A DNA stretch of 64,000 nt from Cellulomonas sp. 73-145 (GTDB taxonomy: Bacteria > Actinomycetota > Actinomycetes > Actinomycetales > Cellulomonadaceae), in contig MKTI01000005.1 of the NCBI GenBank assembly GCA_001898185.1, positions 372,001 to 436,000 of the forward strand, read 5' to 3'. The position numbers were made by a program, and so were the translations under genes. A model generated the notes under the pieces. That model was given only the letters and a program-made list of their open reading frames with translations. It had not been told where the DNA came from and did no database searches. Shown here one piece after another: positions 8,384-17,505 of this stretch; the stretch's first letter is position 1, and each line of letters begins with the position of its first letter.

Positions 8384-9649
8384 TCAACCACGCACGTCCC
8401 CGGCGACGCCCAGGGACTGGCCGGAGCCGGACACCTGTGCCGCCAGCCGCATCTCGCGCACGGTCGGGGACGCCAGCACGGCCGCACTGACCACCTCGCT
8501 CAGCACCAGGGCCCAGGCGGCCCCGACCGGTCCGACGAGCGACGTCAGCCCGACGATCGCGGGGATGCCGACCAAGGTGCCCGCCATCGTCGCGGCGAAG
8601 ACGATCCGGACCTTGCCCTCGGGGACCAGGACGAGCCGCACGACCGCCGTGCGCAACGAGAGCAGCACGAACGCAGCGCCGAGCCAGAAGCAGACAGCCT
8701 GCGTGGCCCGGACCTGCGGGCCGAACAGCAGTCCTGAGACCCACGGCCCTGCGACGGCGAACACCAGCCAGCCCGTGACGCCGAGGAGACCGTGCGCGAG
8801 CACCGCGAACCGGAGGCGTCTGCCGCGCCCGGCACGCCCGGCCTCGACCGTCCAGCTCTGGAACGCGTTGGCGAGGGTGATGGGCACGAACTGCCCGAAC
8901 CGGTACAGCTTGTCACCGGAGGCGTAGGAGCTGGCGAGCACCGGTGCGGCGACGGCGTTCACCACCGGCACGGGGACGGAGCCGTACGCGCTCCCGGCGA
9001 TGTCGATGGCGGCCAGCCCCCGGTCGCGCACCACCAGCCGCCACAGCTCCGGCAGCCGGGTCCGCGGGAGCGGACGGCGACCCGGCACGCGGCGGCTGAA
9101 GAGGACGATCCCGACGAGCGACACGCTGACTGCCAGGGCGGGGTAGATGACGAGCTGGCGCGTCAGCAGGATCAGGCCCGCTGACGCCGCCGCGGCGGCG
9201 ACCCTGGGCACCGCCTCGAAGAGCGCGATCGACCGTGGGTCACCGGCGCCGACGCAGAACCAGGCGAACGACAGGCCGGTGACCGACGCGGACACGCCCA
9301 TGAGCGCGGTCGGCAGCTCGTACCCCGCCCGAGCCGCGACGACGGACAGCAGCACCACGACCGGCAGCACGAGGCAGGCCACCGTGCCGCGGACGACGAG
9401 GCTCTGGCGGTACAGCGCGTACCGCTGCCCCGCCTCTTGCTCCGCGGCGATCCGGGGGGGCCCCGACACGTTCCAGCCGTAGCCGATGACGATGCCGCCG
9501 AGCGTGCCGATCGACTCCCCCGCAGCGAGGCTCGCCCAGCCGCCGGAGCCGGCGACACGGCCGATGACGGGCAGCACCAGGAGCGGCGTGATCAGGGAGA
9601 TCAGGGGGAGCCCGCCGAATCCGGCCAGCCGGCCGAGCAGGGCTCTCAT
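8384..9649 (-). CDS. Wzx-like polysaccharide flippase (MOP superfamily)
   Basis: The 421-residue protein is almost wholly hydrophobic, with about 12 predicted membrane helices. The N-terminal PLISLITPLLVLPVIGR and the GYGWNVSGPPRIA segment are typical of RfbX/Wzx lipid-linked oligosaccharide flippases. The family moves undecaprenyl-linked repeat units across the membrane. The ATG overlaps the stop of the upstream GT4 gene (ATGA). It is one of two Wzx-like proteins in the window. The substrate cannot be read from sequence; the adjacent GTs are the likely makers of its cargo. Confidence 0.85.
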   Translation of the reverse strand: MRALLGRLAGFGGLPLISLITPLLVLPVIGRVAGSGGWASLAAGESIGTLGGIVIGYGWNVSGPPRIAAEQEAGQRYALYRQSLVVRGTVACLVLPVVVLLSVVAARAGYELPTALMGVSASVTGLSFAWFCVGAGDPRSIALFEAVPRVAAAAASAGLILLTRQLVIYPALAVSVSLVGIVLFSRRVPGRRPLPRTRLPELWRLVVRDRGLAAIDIAGSAYGSVPVPVVNAVAAPVLASSYASGDKLYRFGQFVPITLANAFQSWTVEAGRAGRGRRLRFAVLAHGLLGVTGWLVFAVAGPWVSGLLFGPQVRATQAVCFWLGAAFVLLSLRTAVVRLVLVPEGKVRIVFAATMAGTLVGIPAIVGLTSLVGPVGAAWALVLSEVVSAAVLASPTVREMRLAAQVSGSGQSLGVAGDVRG

Positions 9650-10791
9650 GTCGTCGCTGGCGCGCCGGTCCGGAGCAGCCCGTGCAGGACGGCCAGCGTG
9701 AGCTCCGCCGTGCGGTCCCAGCTGAACGAGGCCGCGCGCTCGAACCCCGCGGACCGCATGGCGGCACGGCGCCCCGCATCCGCCAGCAGGCGGCTGACGG
9801 CCGCACCGAGCAGCTCGGGGTCCGTCGCGTCGACGTACGCCGCTGCCGGACCGCCGACCTCTCGGAGGACCGCGATGTCGTTCGCCAGGACGGGGACCCC
9901 GCGCGCCATGGCGTCCAGCACCGGGAGACCGAACCCCTCGGACAGGGACGGGCACACGTAGAGCGCGGCCTCGCTGTAGAGCGACTCGAGCTGGGTGGCG
10001 GTCACCCAGCCGAGGAGGCTGACGTCGCCCGCCAGCCCCAGCTCCTCGACGGCGGGCCGCAGCGGGTCCGCACCGTGGCTCCCGGTGATCGCCAGCCGCG
10101 GTCTGACCGAGGGGTCGATGCGCGCGAGCGCTTGGACCAGACCGACGAAGTTCTTGTGCGGCAGCCGGTTCCCCGTCGCGAGGACGAACGGCCGGTCCTG
10201 ACCGATCCCGAGGCCGGCCAGCTCCTGCTCCGCCGTGTCCGGGTCGACCGGGTGCGGCGTGCTCGACGCAAGCGGCGTGTGCGTGATCCGACCCGGGGCG
10301 ACGTGGAGGTGGCGCACGATGGACGCGGCGGCGTCCTCGCTGTCCGTCAGCAGCGCCCGTGCACCCCGAGCGGCACCGCGGATGATGCCGCTGGTGATCC
10401 CCCGCGTCACCGCGCTGACCTCGGGGTTCGGGAAGTCGAACGCGATCATGTCGTGCAGGGTCACGAGGCGCGGCACGCGACCCGCGACCGGACCGAAGTT
10501 CGCGGGGCACCACAGCAGGTCGGCGCCGGCACGACGAGCGAGCGCGTCCACCGCGAGCACCTCCGCCAGCGCCCACACCGGCCGGTTCTGGCCGGAGACG
10601 GGTACCGTGCGCAGCTCGCCGGGGAACCAGTCCCGCAGCAGGTCCCGGCCGGTCGTGTTGGTCAGCCCCACGAGCTCGAGCTCCGGGTCGAGGGCCGCGA
10701 CCCGCGTCAGCACCTGGCGGATGTACGTCTCCGTGCCGCCTCGCCGACCGGTGAAGTAGAGCAGGTCGACGGCGACCCTGGATCGCGTCAC
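9646..10791 (-). CDS. GT4 glycosyltransferase
   Basis: The 381-residue retaining glycosyltransferase has the GT-B fold. The N-terminal domain begins VAVDLLYFTGRRGGTETYIRQ, with the Gly-Gly loop that meets the donor. The C-terminal domain carries TGNRLPHKNF and the family motif SEGFGLPVLDAMARGVPV, where the second acid of E-x7-E is Asp. The GTG start overlaps the preceding stop (GTGA). It is coupled both upstream to the DPM-like gene and downstream to the flippase, so it likely builds the flippase substrate. The sugar specificity is unknown. Confidence 0.9.
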   Translation of the reverse strand: MTRSRVAVDLLYFTGRRGGTETYIRQVLTRVAALDPELELVGLTNTTGRDLLRDWFPGELRTVPVSGQNRPVWALAEVLAVDALARRAGADLLWCPANFGPVAGRVPRLVTLHDMIAFDFPNPEVSAVTRGITSGIIRGAARGARALLTDSEDAAASIVRHLHVAPGRITHTPLASSTPHPVDPDTAEQELAGLGIGQDRPFVLATGNRLPHKNFVGLVQALARIDPSVRPRLAITGSHGADPLRPAVEELGLAGDVSLLGWVTATQLESLYSEAALYVCPSLSEGFGLPVLDAMARGVPVLANDIAVLREVGGPAAAYVDATDPELLGAAVSRLLADAGRRAAMRSAGFERAASFSWDRTAELTLAVLHGLLRTGAPATT

Positions 10792-12065
10792 GGGGCCTGG
10801 ACGCCGAGCGCCGACGCCTCGTCGTCGGTCGTGAGGATCCGACCGCCGGCCTCCGCGCGTGTGGCGACCGTCAGCGTGCCCGCGAACATCGACGCCATCA
10901 CGGTGAAGAAGCCGATGGTCAGGCCGAGGGTCACCGGGATGCCGATGCGGATCGACGCCCCCATGTCGAGCGCCCCGAACCCCCTGCCGCCCCAGCTGAT
11001 CACCTGGGTGAGCCCCGCGAGGAGCCCCGCGAGGAAGATCACCAGACCGGTCACCACGCCGCGCTCGAGAGTGAACAGCTCGTACACCCAGCGGAACCGG
11101 GGGCCGATGGGAAGGAAGCCTTCGCGCGCCGCGTAGAGCTTGGTGAGCACGGAGAAGATGACCGCCTCGTACCCGAGCAGCGTGATGGCAGCGGTGTAGA
11201 CCATCGTGACGGTGTCGAAACCGACGTCGCCGATGCGCACCGGTCCGAACATCAGCGTGACGGTCGCGGCGCAGCCGAGCGCGAACAGCAGCAGACCGGG
11301 GTACAGGAAGAGCCACCGGGGCGCGTACAGCAGCAGGAACCGCAGGTGCCGCCACCCGTCGTGCCAGCTGCGCAGGTGCGGCGGACGCGACCGCCCGTCC
11401 TTGCTCAAGGTGGTCGGCACCTCGGTGATGCTCAGCCCGGCCAGGCTCGCGCGGACCACCATCTCGGACGCGTACTCCATGCCGGTGGTCACCAGCCCGA
11501 GGCGCAGCACCGCGTCGCGCTCGTAGCCCCGCAGCCCGCAGTGGAAGTCACGGATGTTCCGGTTGAAGAACAAGCGTCCGACACCCGACAGCACGGGGTT
11601 GCCGAGGTACCGGTGCAGGGGCGGCATCGCCCCGGGCGCGATGCCCCCGCTGAAGCGGTTGCCCATCACCAGCTGGTAACCCGCGCGGAGCCGCTCGACG
11701 AACGGGTCGAGCGCCGAGAAGTCGTAGCTGTCGTCGGCGTCGCCCATGATCACGTAGCGACCGCGCGCCGCGGCCGTGCCGCCGATGAGCGCGGCACCGT
11801 AGCCACGGTCGGCGACGGGGACCACGCGGGCGCCGAGACCCTCGGCGATCGCCTGGGACCCGTCGGTGCTGCCGTTGTCGGCGATGAGCACCTCGCCGTC
11901 GATGCCCGACGCATCGAGGTACGCGCGCGCCTTGCGGATGCAGGTGGCGAGCGTCTCGGCCTCGTTCAGGCAGGGCATCAGGATCGTGAGCTCGCAGGTC
12001 GCGGGCGCTGCCATCTGGTCCGTCCGGTGGTTCGTGCTGGGTCGCGACACCTTATCCCTCGCCAT
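10788..12065 (-). CDS. GT2 dolichol-phosphate-sugar synthase-like protein with C-terminal membrane domain
   Basis: The protein has up to 425 residues. The GT2 domain at about 25-250 shows LTILMPCLNEAETL, VLIADNGSTDGS and YVIMGDADDSYDF, the acidic pair that holds the metal-nucleotide donor. Four membrane helices follow. This is the architecture of actinobacterial polyprenyl-phosphate glucose/mannose synthases, which load one sugar onto the lipid carrier for use outside the membrane. The start is uncertain. The ATG at 12065 overlaps the upstream gene by 14 bases, while an internal ATG at 12014 also precedes the domain; neither has a strong Shine-Dalgarno. Confidence 0.88.
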   Translation of the reverse strand: MARDKVSRPSTNHRTDQMAAPATCELTILMPCLNEAETLATCIRKARAYLDASGIDGEVLIADNGSTDGSQAIAEGLGARVVPVADRGYGAALIGGTAAARGRYVIMGDADDSYDFSALDPFVERLRAGYQLVMGNRFSGGIAPGAMPPLHRYLGNPVLSGVGRLFFNRNIRDFHCGLRGYERDAVLRLGLVTTGMEYASEMVVRASLAGLSITEVPTTLSKDGRSRPPHLRSWHDGWRHLRFLLLYAPRWLFLYPGLLLFALGCAATVTLMFGPVRIGDVGFDTVTMVYTAAITLLGYEAVIFSVLTKLYAAREGFLPIGPRFRWVYELFTLERGVVTGLVIFLAGLLAGLTQVISWGGRGFGALDMGASIRIGIPVTLGLTIGFFTVMASMFAGTLTVATRAEAGGRILTTDDEASALGVQAP

Positions 12066-13230
12066 CGTGCCGGCCGTGGGCCCCGTCGCCCGCGAGCGCG
12101 GTCAGTATGGCGCGCGCCGCGGCCTCCGCCGTACGCGTCCGGGCGGCCTGCTCGAACCAGTCGCGGGCGCTGCGGCGCAGGGCGGCCCCGCCCTCGACCG
12201 CGCGCACGAGGGCCGCCCCCAGCTCCGCGGCGTCGGTCGAGGCCGCCACGTACCCGTTGACCCCCTCCTCGACGAGCTCCGTCGACGCGTTGTCCTCCGC
12301 CCGCACGAGCACGACCGGCGTGCCGGCGGCGCAGGCCTCGACGACCACGAGGCCGTACCCCTCCCGCCGCGAGGGGTTCACCAGCACCGCGGCTCTCCCG
12401 ACGGTCGCCTCGAGCTCGGCCTGGCTGACGAACCCCGGGAGCTCCACGACGTCGTCGAGACCGAGGGCGTGCACGGCGGTGCGCACCGACTCCCGCGACG
12501 GTCCGTCGCCGAGCAGGACCGCGCGCAGCGAGGGAACGTGCTGCCGCGCGAACCGGACCGCGGCCGGGATGACCTCGACGCGCTTGTCCGGGATGTGTCG
12601 CCCGGCGAAGACGACGGTCGGCGGGTCCGCCGGGACCGGGACGAACGCGATGTGGTCGGTCCCGTGGATCAGACCCGGGCTGCGGACCGGCTCGCGCCGC
12701 GCGCCCTCCGCACGGAGCCGCTCGGTGTTCATCGCCGAGTGGGCGCTCACCCAGGGGCTCACGCGGACGGCCAGGCGCTGGAGCGCCGACGCGACACGTC
12801 CGACGACCGGACCGGAGTACTCGCGCCACTGCGCCGGTCGCCACACCTCGAGGAAGTCGGAGCAGAACGCGGTGCGCGTGCCCAGGAGCGCGGCCCGGGC
12901 GGCCAGGACGTTGAGCGTGGGCAGCGCGCTGACGAGCACCGCGTCGTAGGAGCGCCGATGGCGGACCAGATGGCGGAACAGCCCGAACGCGAACACGAGG
13001 GAGGCCGCCGGGCGGCGCGTGCCGTGCTCGTCGTACAGGCGGGTCGCGCCGCTCACCGCTACCACCTGGACGCCCGCGACCTCGGGCGCAGGCCCGGACC
13101 ACTGCCGGCGCGTGAGGTACTCGACCTGCCAGCCCCGGGCGGCGAAGGCCTCGGCGAAGAGGCGGTACTGGCGTTCACCGCCGCCGGTGCTCAGCGGGTA
13201 GAAGCAGTCGAAGGCCACCGCGATCCGCAC
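12052..13230 (-). CDS. GT4 glycosyltransferase
   Basis: The 392-residue GT-B enzyme has an N-terminal donor loop FYPLSTGGGERQ, VVFAGRHIPDKRVE in the second domain, and the E-x7-E-like segment SRREGYGLVVVEACAAG. It is the first gene of the minus-strand operon running through the DPM-like protein, a second GT4 and the flippase. It starts with GTG exactly six bases after a TAGCCT -10 element, which suggests a leaderless transcript. Donor and acceptor are unknown. Confidence 0.9.
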   Translation of the reverse strand: MRIAVAFDCFYPLSTGGGERQYRLFAEAFAARGWQVEYLTRRQWSGPAPEVAGVQVVAVSGATRLYDEHGTRRPAASLVFAFGLFRHLVRHRRSYDAVLVSALPTLNVLAARAALLGTRTAFCSDFLEVWRPAQWREYSGPVVGRVASALQRLAVRVSPWVSAHSAMNTERLRAEGARREPVRSPGLIHGTDHIAFVPVPADPPTVVFAGRHIPDKRVEVIPAAVRFARQHVPSLRAVLLGDGPSRESVRTAVHALGLDDVVELPGFVSQAELEATVGRAAVLVNPSRREGYGLVVVEACAAGTPVVLVRAEDNASTELVEEGVNGYVAASTDAAELGAALVRAVEGGAALRRSARDWFEQAARTRTAEAAARAILTALAGDGAHGRHDGEG

Positions 13231-13236
13231 CGGGTA

Positions 13237-13242
13237 AGGCTA
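13237..13242 (-). promoter_or_regulatory. -10 element TAGCCT, leaderless GT4 operon start
   Basis: On the minus strand TAGCCT ends six bases before the GTG at 13230, and there is no Shine-Dalgarno. This is the same spacing as the other leaderless candidates in the window. Confidence 0.5.
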
Positions 13243-13260
13243 GCGAGCCGCGGTGAGCGC

Positions 13261-13266
13261 TATCGT
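13261..13266 (+). promoter_or_regulatory. -10 element TATCGT upstream of the DUF2142 gene
   Basis: TATCGT fits TAnnnT and would start transcription near 13273. That leaves a leader of about 30 bases carrying a GGGAAGAAG Shine-Dalgarno before the ATG at 13302. It lies back to back with the minus-strand promoter at 13237-13242. Confidence 0.4.
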
Positions 13267-13301
13267 GCAGCCGGCCCGACGAGCGAACGTGGGAAGAAGC
13301 C

Positions 13302-14894
13302 ATGGCGGACTACTCCTCAGCCCCGACGCGCGAACGGCCGTCGGGCACCGCCGAGCACCGCGGGCGGCGCTCCTTCTGGTCGGCGTTCGGCCTGCTGTGG
13401 CTGATCACGGCGACGTGGTCGCTGGCGTCGCCGCTGGCCTCCGGCCCGGACGAGAACGCGCACGTCGTGAAGGCGGCCGCGGTGGTGCGCGGCCAGCTCG
13501 AGGGCCGCTCCGCCCCGGACAACCCGGGCTCCGGCGTCGTGGACGTGCCCGCCGTCTACGCGGACCTGATGACCTACCCGATCTGCTTCGCCTTCCACGG
13601 CGACGTGCCGGCGCGGTGTGCCGCTCCGCTCCCGTCCGGATCCGCGGCGGCCGTGCAGACGCCCGCCTCGACCTGGGTGGTCCGCAACAACCCGCTCTAC
13701 TACGCGGTGGTGGGGCTGCCGACGCTGCTGCTGCCGCCGAGCAGCGTGGTCGTGTACCTCATGCGGCTGCTCTCTGCCGCGCTGACCTCGGCGGTGCTCG
13801 CCTGGGGCTTCCGTGAGCTCGCCACCCTCCGCCGACGCTCGTTCCCGCTGCTGGGCGTGGTGGCCGCGCTCACTCCGATGGTGGTGTTCCTGAACAGCGT
13901 CGTGAACCCCTCCGGACTCGAGATCAGCGCGGCGCTGACCCTCTGGATCGCGCTGACGGCGATGGTGCGCGACCCCGACCCCGCCCGGGCGGTCCCCCGG
14001 TCGATCGGCATCGCGGTGGTGGCGGTGCTGATGGTCAACTCCCGCGGCCTGTCGCCCCTGTACCTCGGCGCCATCGCGATCGTGGTGGCGGCCGTCGGCC
14101 CGTGGTCGGGTGTCCGGATTCTGCTGCGCGACCGGCGGACGTGGCCGTGGATGGGAGCCGTCGTCCTCGGCACGGCCCTGTCGCTGCTCTGGACGCTCGG
14201 CGCCGGCACGCTGGCGGGTGGCGGTGCGGCTCATCAGGAGCTCGGCTTCTTCTCGACGGCGAACAGGACCCTGGTCGACACGGGCGACTTCCTCGTGATG
14301 TCGATCGGCCGCTTCGGCTGGCTCGACACCGTGCTGCCCACCCTCGTCGTCCTGGTCGCGGCCGCCCTGATCGGGCTGCCCACCCTGCTGGGGCTGGCGC
14401 TCGGGTCGGTGCGCGACCGGCTCGGCACGCTCGCAACCGTGGCGGTCGCCGTGCTGATGCCGGTGCTCATCCAGGCGTGGCAGGCGCGCAACGTCGGCTA
14501 CATCTGGACGGCGCGGTACTCGCTACCGCTCACCGTGGGTGTGCTGGTGGTCGCAGGTTTCGGGGCGCGCGCCGGTGCGTGGCACCTCCCGGGCTGGCTC
14601 GGGCGCCGCGTCCTGCGGACGCTGCTGCCCGCCTTCGCCGCGGTCGAGCTCGTGGCCTTCGTCACCAACCTGCGGCGCTACACCGTCGGTGACGCCGGTT
14701 CATGGCGCCACGCGTTCACCGGCGCGTGGTCGCCGCCGCTCTCCGGCGTGGCACTGACCGTCCTCAACGCCGCAGCACTCGTCGTCGCGGTGTGGCTCCT
14801 CGCCCGGCGCGTGCCGACGACCACGACGTCGATCGACGCCCCCTCGATCGACGCGCCGCCCGAGGAGAGGCAGCACTCCAGCGCCTCCGCCTGA
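13302..14894 (+). CDS. DUF2142 family polytopic membrane protein
   Basis: The 530-residue protein has about 10-12 hydrophobic segments. Its early segment LASPLASGPDENAHVVKAAAV contains the conserved DE-H cluster of the DUF2142 family at the first outer loop. Long periplasmic-type loops and such acidic first-loop motifs recall GT-C glycosyltransferases that use lipid-phosphate sugars, but activity is unproven. It is placed just ahead of rmlA, and a role in polymerising or decorating a rhamnose-containing glycan is an inference from that. The ATG has a good GGGAAGAAG upstream. Confidence 0.8.
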   Translation: MADYSSAPTRERPSGTAEHRGRRSFWSAFGLLWLITATWSLASPLASGPDENAHVVKAAAVVRGQLEGRSAPDNPGSGVVDVPAVYADLMTYPICFAFHGDVPARCAAPLPSGSAAAVQTPASTWVVRNNPLYYAVVGLPTLLLPPSSVVVYLMRLLSAALTSAVLAWGFRELATLRRRSFPLLGVVAALTPMVVFLNSVVNPSGLEISAALTLWIALTAMVRDPDPARAVPRSIGIAVVAVLMVNSRGLSPLYLGAIAIVVAAVGPWSGVRILLRDRRTWPWMGAVVLGTALSLLWTLGAGTLAGGGAAHQELGFFSTANRTLVDTGDFLVMSIGRFGWLDTVLPTLVVLVAAALIGLPTLLGLALGSVRDRLGTLATVAVAVLMPVLIQAWQARNVGYIWTARYSLPLTVGVLVVAGFGARAGAWHLPGWLGRRVLRTLLPAFAAVELVAFVTNLRRYTVGDAGSWRHAFTGAWSPPLSGVALTVLNAAALVVAVWLLARRVPTTTTSIDAPSIDAPPEERQHSSASA

Positions 14895-14979
14895 GCGCTC
14901 GCCCGCCGCCACGGCGTGAGAGCGGCCACGCGGGAGCGGCTTGGCGCCGCACGGCACCCATGGGCCAGACTGGCTGCCC

Positions 14980-15852
14980 ATGCGCGGCATCATCCTGGCT
15001 GGCGGCTCGGGCACCCGGCTGCACCCCATCACGCTCGGCGTGAGCAAGCAGCTCGTGCCGGTCTACGACAAGCCGATGATCTACTACCCGCTGTCCACGC
15101 TCATCGCCGCGGGCATCCGGGACATCCTCGTGATCACCACACCGCACGACGCCGCCCAGTTCGAGCGCCTGCTCGGCGACGGCTCCCAGTTCGGGGTGTC
15201 GATCAGCTACGTGCAGCAGCAGGTGCCCAACGGGCTGGCACAGGCCTTCGTCCTCGGAGCGGACTTCATCGGCGGCGCTGCGGCCGCGCTGGTGCTGGGC
15301 GACAACATCTTCTACGGGCCCGGGCTCGGGTCCCAGCTCCAGCGGTTCAGGACGCTCGACGGCGCCGCCGTCTTCGCCTACCGGGTCGCCGAGCCGCGGG
15401 CGTACGGCGTCGTCGAGTTCGACGCGGAGGGCCGCGCCCTCTCCTTGGAGGAGAAGCCGGAGCACCCCAAGAGCAGCTATGCGGTCCCCGGGCTCTACTT
15501 CTACGACAACGACGTCGTGGCGATCGCGCGCGACCTGCAGCCGTCGGCGCGGGGCGAGTACGAGATCACCGACGTCAACCGCACCTACCTCGCGCAGGGG
15601 CGGCTGCACGTCGAGGTGCTTCCCCGAGGGACGGCGTGGCTGGACACCGGCACCTTCGACTCGCTCCTTGAGGCCTCGGACTTCGTCCGCACCATCGAGT
15701 CACGCCAGGGGCTGAAGATCGGTTCGCCGGAGGAGGTCGCCTGGCGCCGGGGATTCCTGTCCGACGACGATCTCCGCCGGCGAGCGGAGAAGCTGGTGAA
15801 GTCGGGCTACGGCACGTACCTGCTGGGGCTGCTGGAGACGGCCGACCGCTAG
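14980..15852 (+). CDS. rmlA: Glucose-1-phosphate thymidylyltransferase
   Basis: The 290-residue enzyme joins glucose-1-phosphate and dTTP to give dTDP-glucose, the first step to dTDP-L-rhamnose and here also to the 3-acetamido sugar. The nucleotidyltransferase signature [11 protein letters not shown] is at residues 8-18, with [17 protein letters not shown] and [10 protein letters not shown] following. The length is normal for the short RmlA type. No Shine-Dalgarno precedes the ATG. CAGACT lies eight bases upstream and could be a poor -10, so the start may be leaderless. rmlC follows after 30 bases. Confidence 0.96.
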   Translation: MRGIILAGGSGTRLHPITLGVSKQLVPVYDKPMIYYPLSTLIAAGIRDILVITTPHDAAQFERLLGDGSQFGVSISYVQQQVPNGLAQAFVLGADFIGGAAAALVLGDNIFYGPGLGSQLQRFRTLDGAAVFAYRVAEPRAYGVVEFDAEGRALSLEEKPEHPKSSYAVPGLYFYDNDVVAIARDLQPSARGEYEITDVNRTYLAQGRLHVEVLPRGTAWLDTGTFDSLLEASDFVRTIESRQGLKIGSPEEVAWRRGFLSDDDLRRRAEKLVKSGYGTYLLGLLETADR

Positions 15853-15882
15853 TCCGATGTCCCTTCGTCCGGAAGCAGCCAC

Positions 15883-16500
15883 ATGACCTACCGCTCCCTG
15901 TCCGTGCCCGGCGCCTGGGAAGTGACCCCGGTGCAGCACGGCGACCCCCGCGGCGTGTTCCTCGAGGCGTTCCAGGGGGGCCCCTTCGCCGAGCACGTCG
16001 GACACCCGCTGGAGCTCCAGCAGGTCAACTGCTCGGTGTCGGCGGCGGGCGTGCTGCGCGGGATCCACTTCGCCGACGTGCCCCCCGGGCAGGGGAAGTA
16101 CGTCACCTGCGTCCGCGGCGCCGTGCTCGACGTGGTGGTCGACATCCGGGTCGGCTCACCCACCTTCGGCACGTGGGACACCGTCCTGCTCGACGACGTC
16201 GACAGGCGCGCCGTCTACCTCCCGGAGGGGTTGGGGCACGGCTTCTTCTCCCTCGAGGACGACTCGACCGTGATGTACCTGTGCTCCACCGGCTACTCCC
16301 CCGGCCGGGAGCACGGCGTCCACCCGCTCGACCCGACGCTCGCCATCACGTGGCCGACGACCGACCGCCGCGGCCGCCCCGTCGAGGCTCTGCTGTCGAC
16401 CAAGGACACGGCTGCGCCGTCCCTGGCGGAGGCGGCGGCGGCGGGCCTGCTCCCGCGTTACGACGAGGTCCAGGAGTACGTCAGGTCGCTGGCCGGCTGA
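15883..16500 (+). CDS. rmlC: dTDP-4-dehydrorhamnose 3,5-epimerase
   Basis: The 205-residue cupin converts dTDP-4-keto-6-deoxyglucose to dTDP-4-keto-L-rhamnose. The active-site histidine H62 lies in VLRGIHFAD, and the tyrosine/acid segment YLCSTGYSPGREHGV is intact. The RmlB product made about 43 kb away must supply its substrate. It is co-directional with rmlA and rmlD and probably co-transcribed with them. Confidence 0.95.
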   Translation: MTYRSLSVPGAWEVTPVQHGDPRGVFLEAFQGGPFAEHVGHPLELQQVNCSVSAAGVLRGIHFADVPPGQGKYVTCVRGAVLDVVVDIRVGSPTFGTWDTVLLDDVDRRAVYLPEGLGHGFFSLEDDSTVMYLCSTGYSPGREHGVHPLDPTLAITWPTTDRRGRPVEALLSTKDTAAPSLAEAAAAGLLPRYDEVQEYVRSLAG

Positions 16501-16584
16501 TCCGCGGGTGCCCCGCCCGTGCGTGGGTAGGGTGACGGCGGCCCGCTGCCGGTGGGCGATGCCGGGGCGGAGAAGGAGGACGCG

Positions 16585-17439
16585 GTGCGTTGGCTCGTCG
16601 TAGGTGCGGCCGGGATGCTCGGTCGGGACATGGTCGCGGCCGCCTCCGGCGCCGGGTACTCGGTCCGCGGCGTGGACCGCGAGACCGTCGACATCACCGA
16701 CCCGCGGTCCGTCGACGCGACCCTGCAGGCGGACGGTTACGACGTCGTGGTCAACTGCGCCGCCTGGACCGCGGTGGACGCGGCCGAGTCGGAGGAGGCG
16801 TCCGCCTTCGCGGTCAACGCCGTCGGCCCGGCGCTGCTCGCACGCGCCGCCCGACGGACGGGGTCGCGGCTGGTCCACGTCTCCACCGACTACGTGTTCG
16901 GTGGGGACGCGGCGTCGCCGTACGCCGAGGCGACGCCGCCGTCCCCCCGGGGTGCGTACGGCCGCACCAAGGCCGCCGGCGAGTGGGCGGTCCGTGCCGA
17001 GCAGCCCGACCACCTCGTCGTCCGCACCGCGTGGCTCTACGGCGCCGGCGGTCGGTGCTTCCCCAGGACGATGGCTCGGCTGGCCGCCGAACGTGACGAG
17101 ATCGCGGTCGTGGACGACCAGGTGGGGCAGCCGACGTGGACCGTCGACCTCGCCGACCTCGTGGTGCGGCTCGTCCAGGGTGGGGCACCGGCCGGGACCT
17201 ACCACGGCACCTCATCGGGCGCCACGACGTGGTTCGAGTTCGCCCGCGCCGTCATGGGCTCGGCCGGCTTCTCCCCCGAGAAGGTCCGCCCGACCTCGAG
17301 CGCGACGCTCGCCCTGGCGGCGCCCCGGCCCGCGTACTCGGTGCTGGGACACGACGCGCTGCTGGGGGCTGGGGTCGCGCCGATCGGACCCTGGCAAGAG
17401 CGCTGGGCGGCCGCCGCGGCCACCGTGCTGCACGGCTGA
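16585..17439 (+). CDS. rmlD: dTDP-4-dehydrorhamnose reductase
   Basis: The 284-residue short-chain dehydrogenase completes dTDP-L-rhamnose. The dinucleotide loop GAAGMLG is at residues 7-13, VSTDYVFGG carries the active-site Ser/Thr, and YGRTKAAGE supplies the Tyr-x3-Lys pair. The GTG start is fixed by AGAAGGAGGA about eight bases upstream. TAGGGT at 16528-16533 could serve as an internal promoter. The gene converges on a minus-strand GT4 gene. Confidence 0.95.
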   Translation: MRWLVVGAAGMLGRDMVAAASGAGYSVRGVDRETVDITDPRSVDATLQADGYDVVVNCAAWTAVDAAESEEASAFAVNAVGPALLARAARRTGSRLVHVSTDYVFGGDAASPYAEATPPSPRGAYGRTKAAGEWAVRAEQPDHLVVRTAWLYGAGGRCFPRTMARLAAERDEIAVVDDQVGQPTWTVDLADLVVRLVQGGAPAGTYHGTSSGATTWFEFARAVMGSAGFSPEKVRPTSSATLALAAPRPAYSVLGHDALLGAGVAPIGPWQERWAAAAATVLHG

Positions 17440-17482
17440 CGTCCGCAGCGCTGCCAGGCCCGACGGCGGCGCCCGGGCGACG

Positions 17483-17498
17483 CGGCGGTCCTCCGCCG
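17483..17498. terminator. GC hairpin between convergent rmlD and GT4 genes
   Basis: CGGCGG and CCGCCG form a perfect 6-bp stem round a TCCT loop in a 66-base convergent gap. No T-run follows, so it is a possible bidirectional terminator only. Confidence 0.35.
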
Positions 17499-17505
17499 AG
17501 GCCGG

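Noticed and set aside
14966..14971. CAGACT as a -10 for a leaderless rmlA
   Set aside because: Does not fit TAnnnT at the first base and has an 8-base rather than 6-base gap; mentioned in the rmlA entry only.
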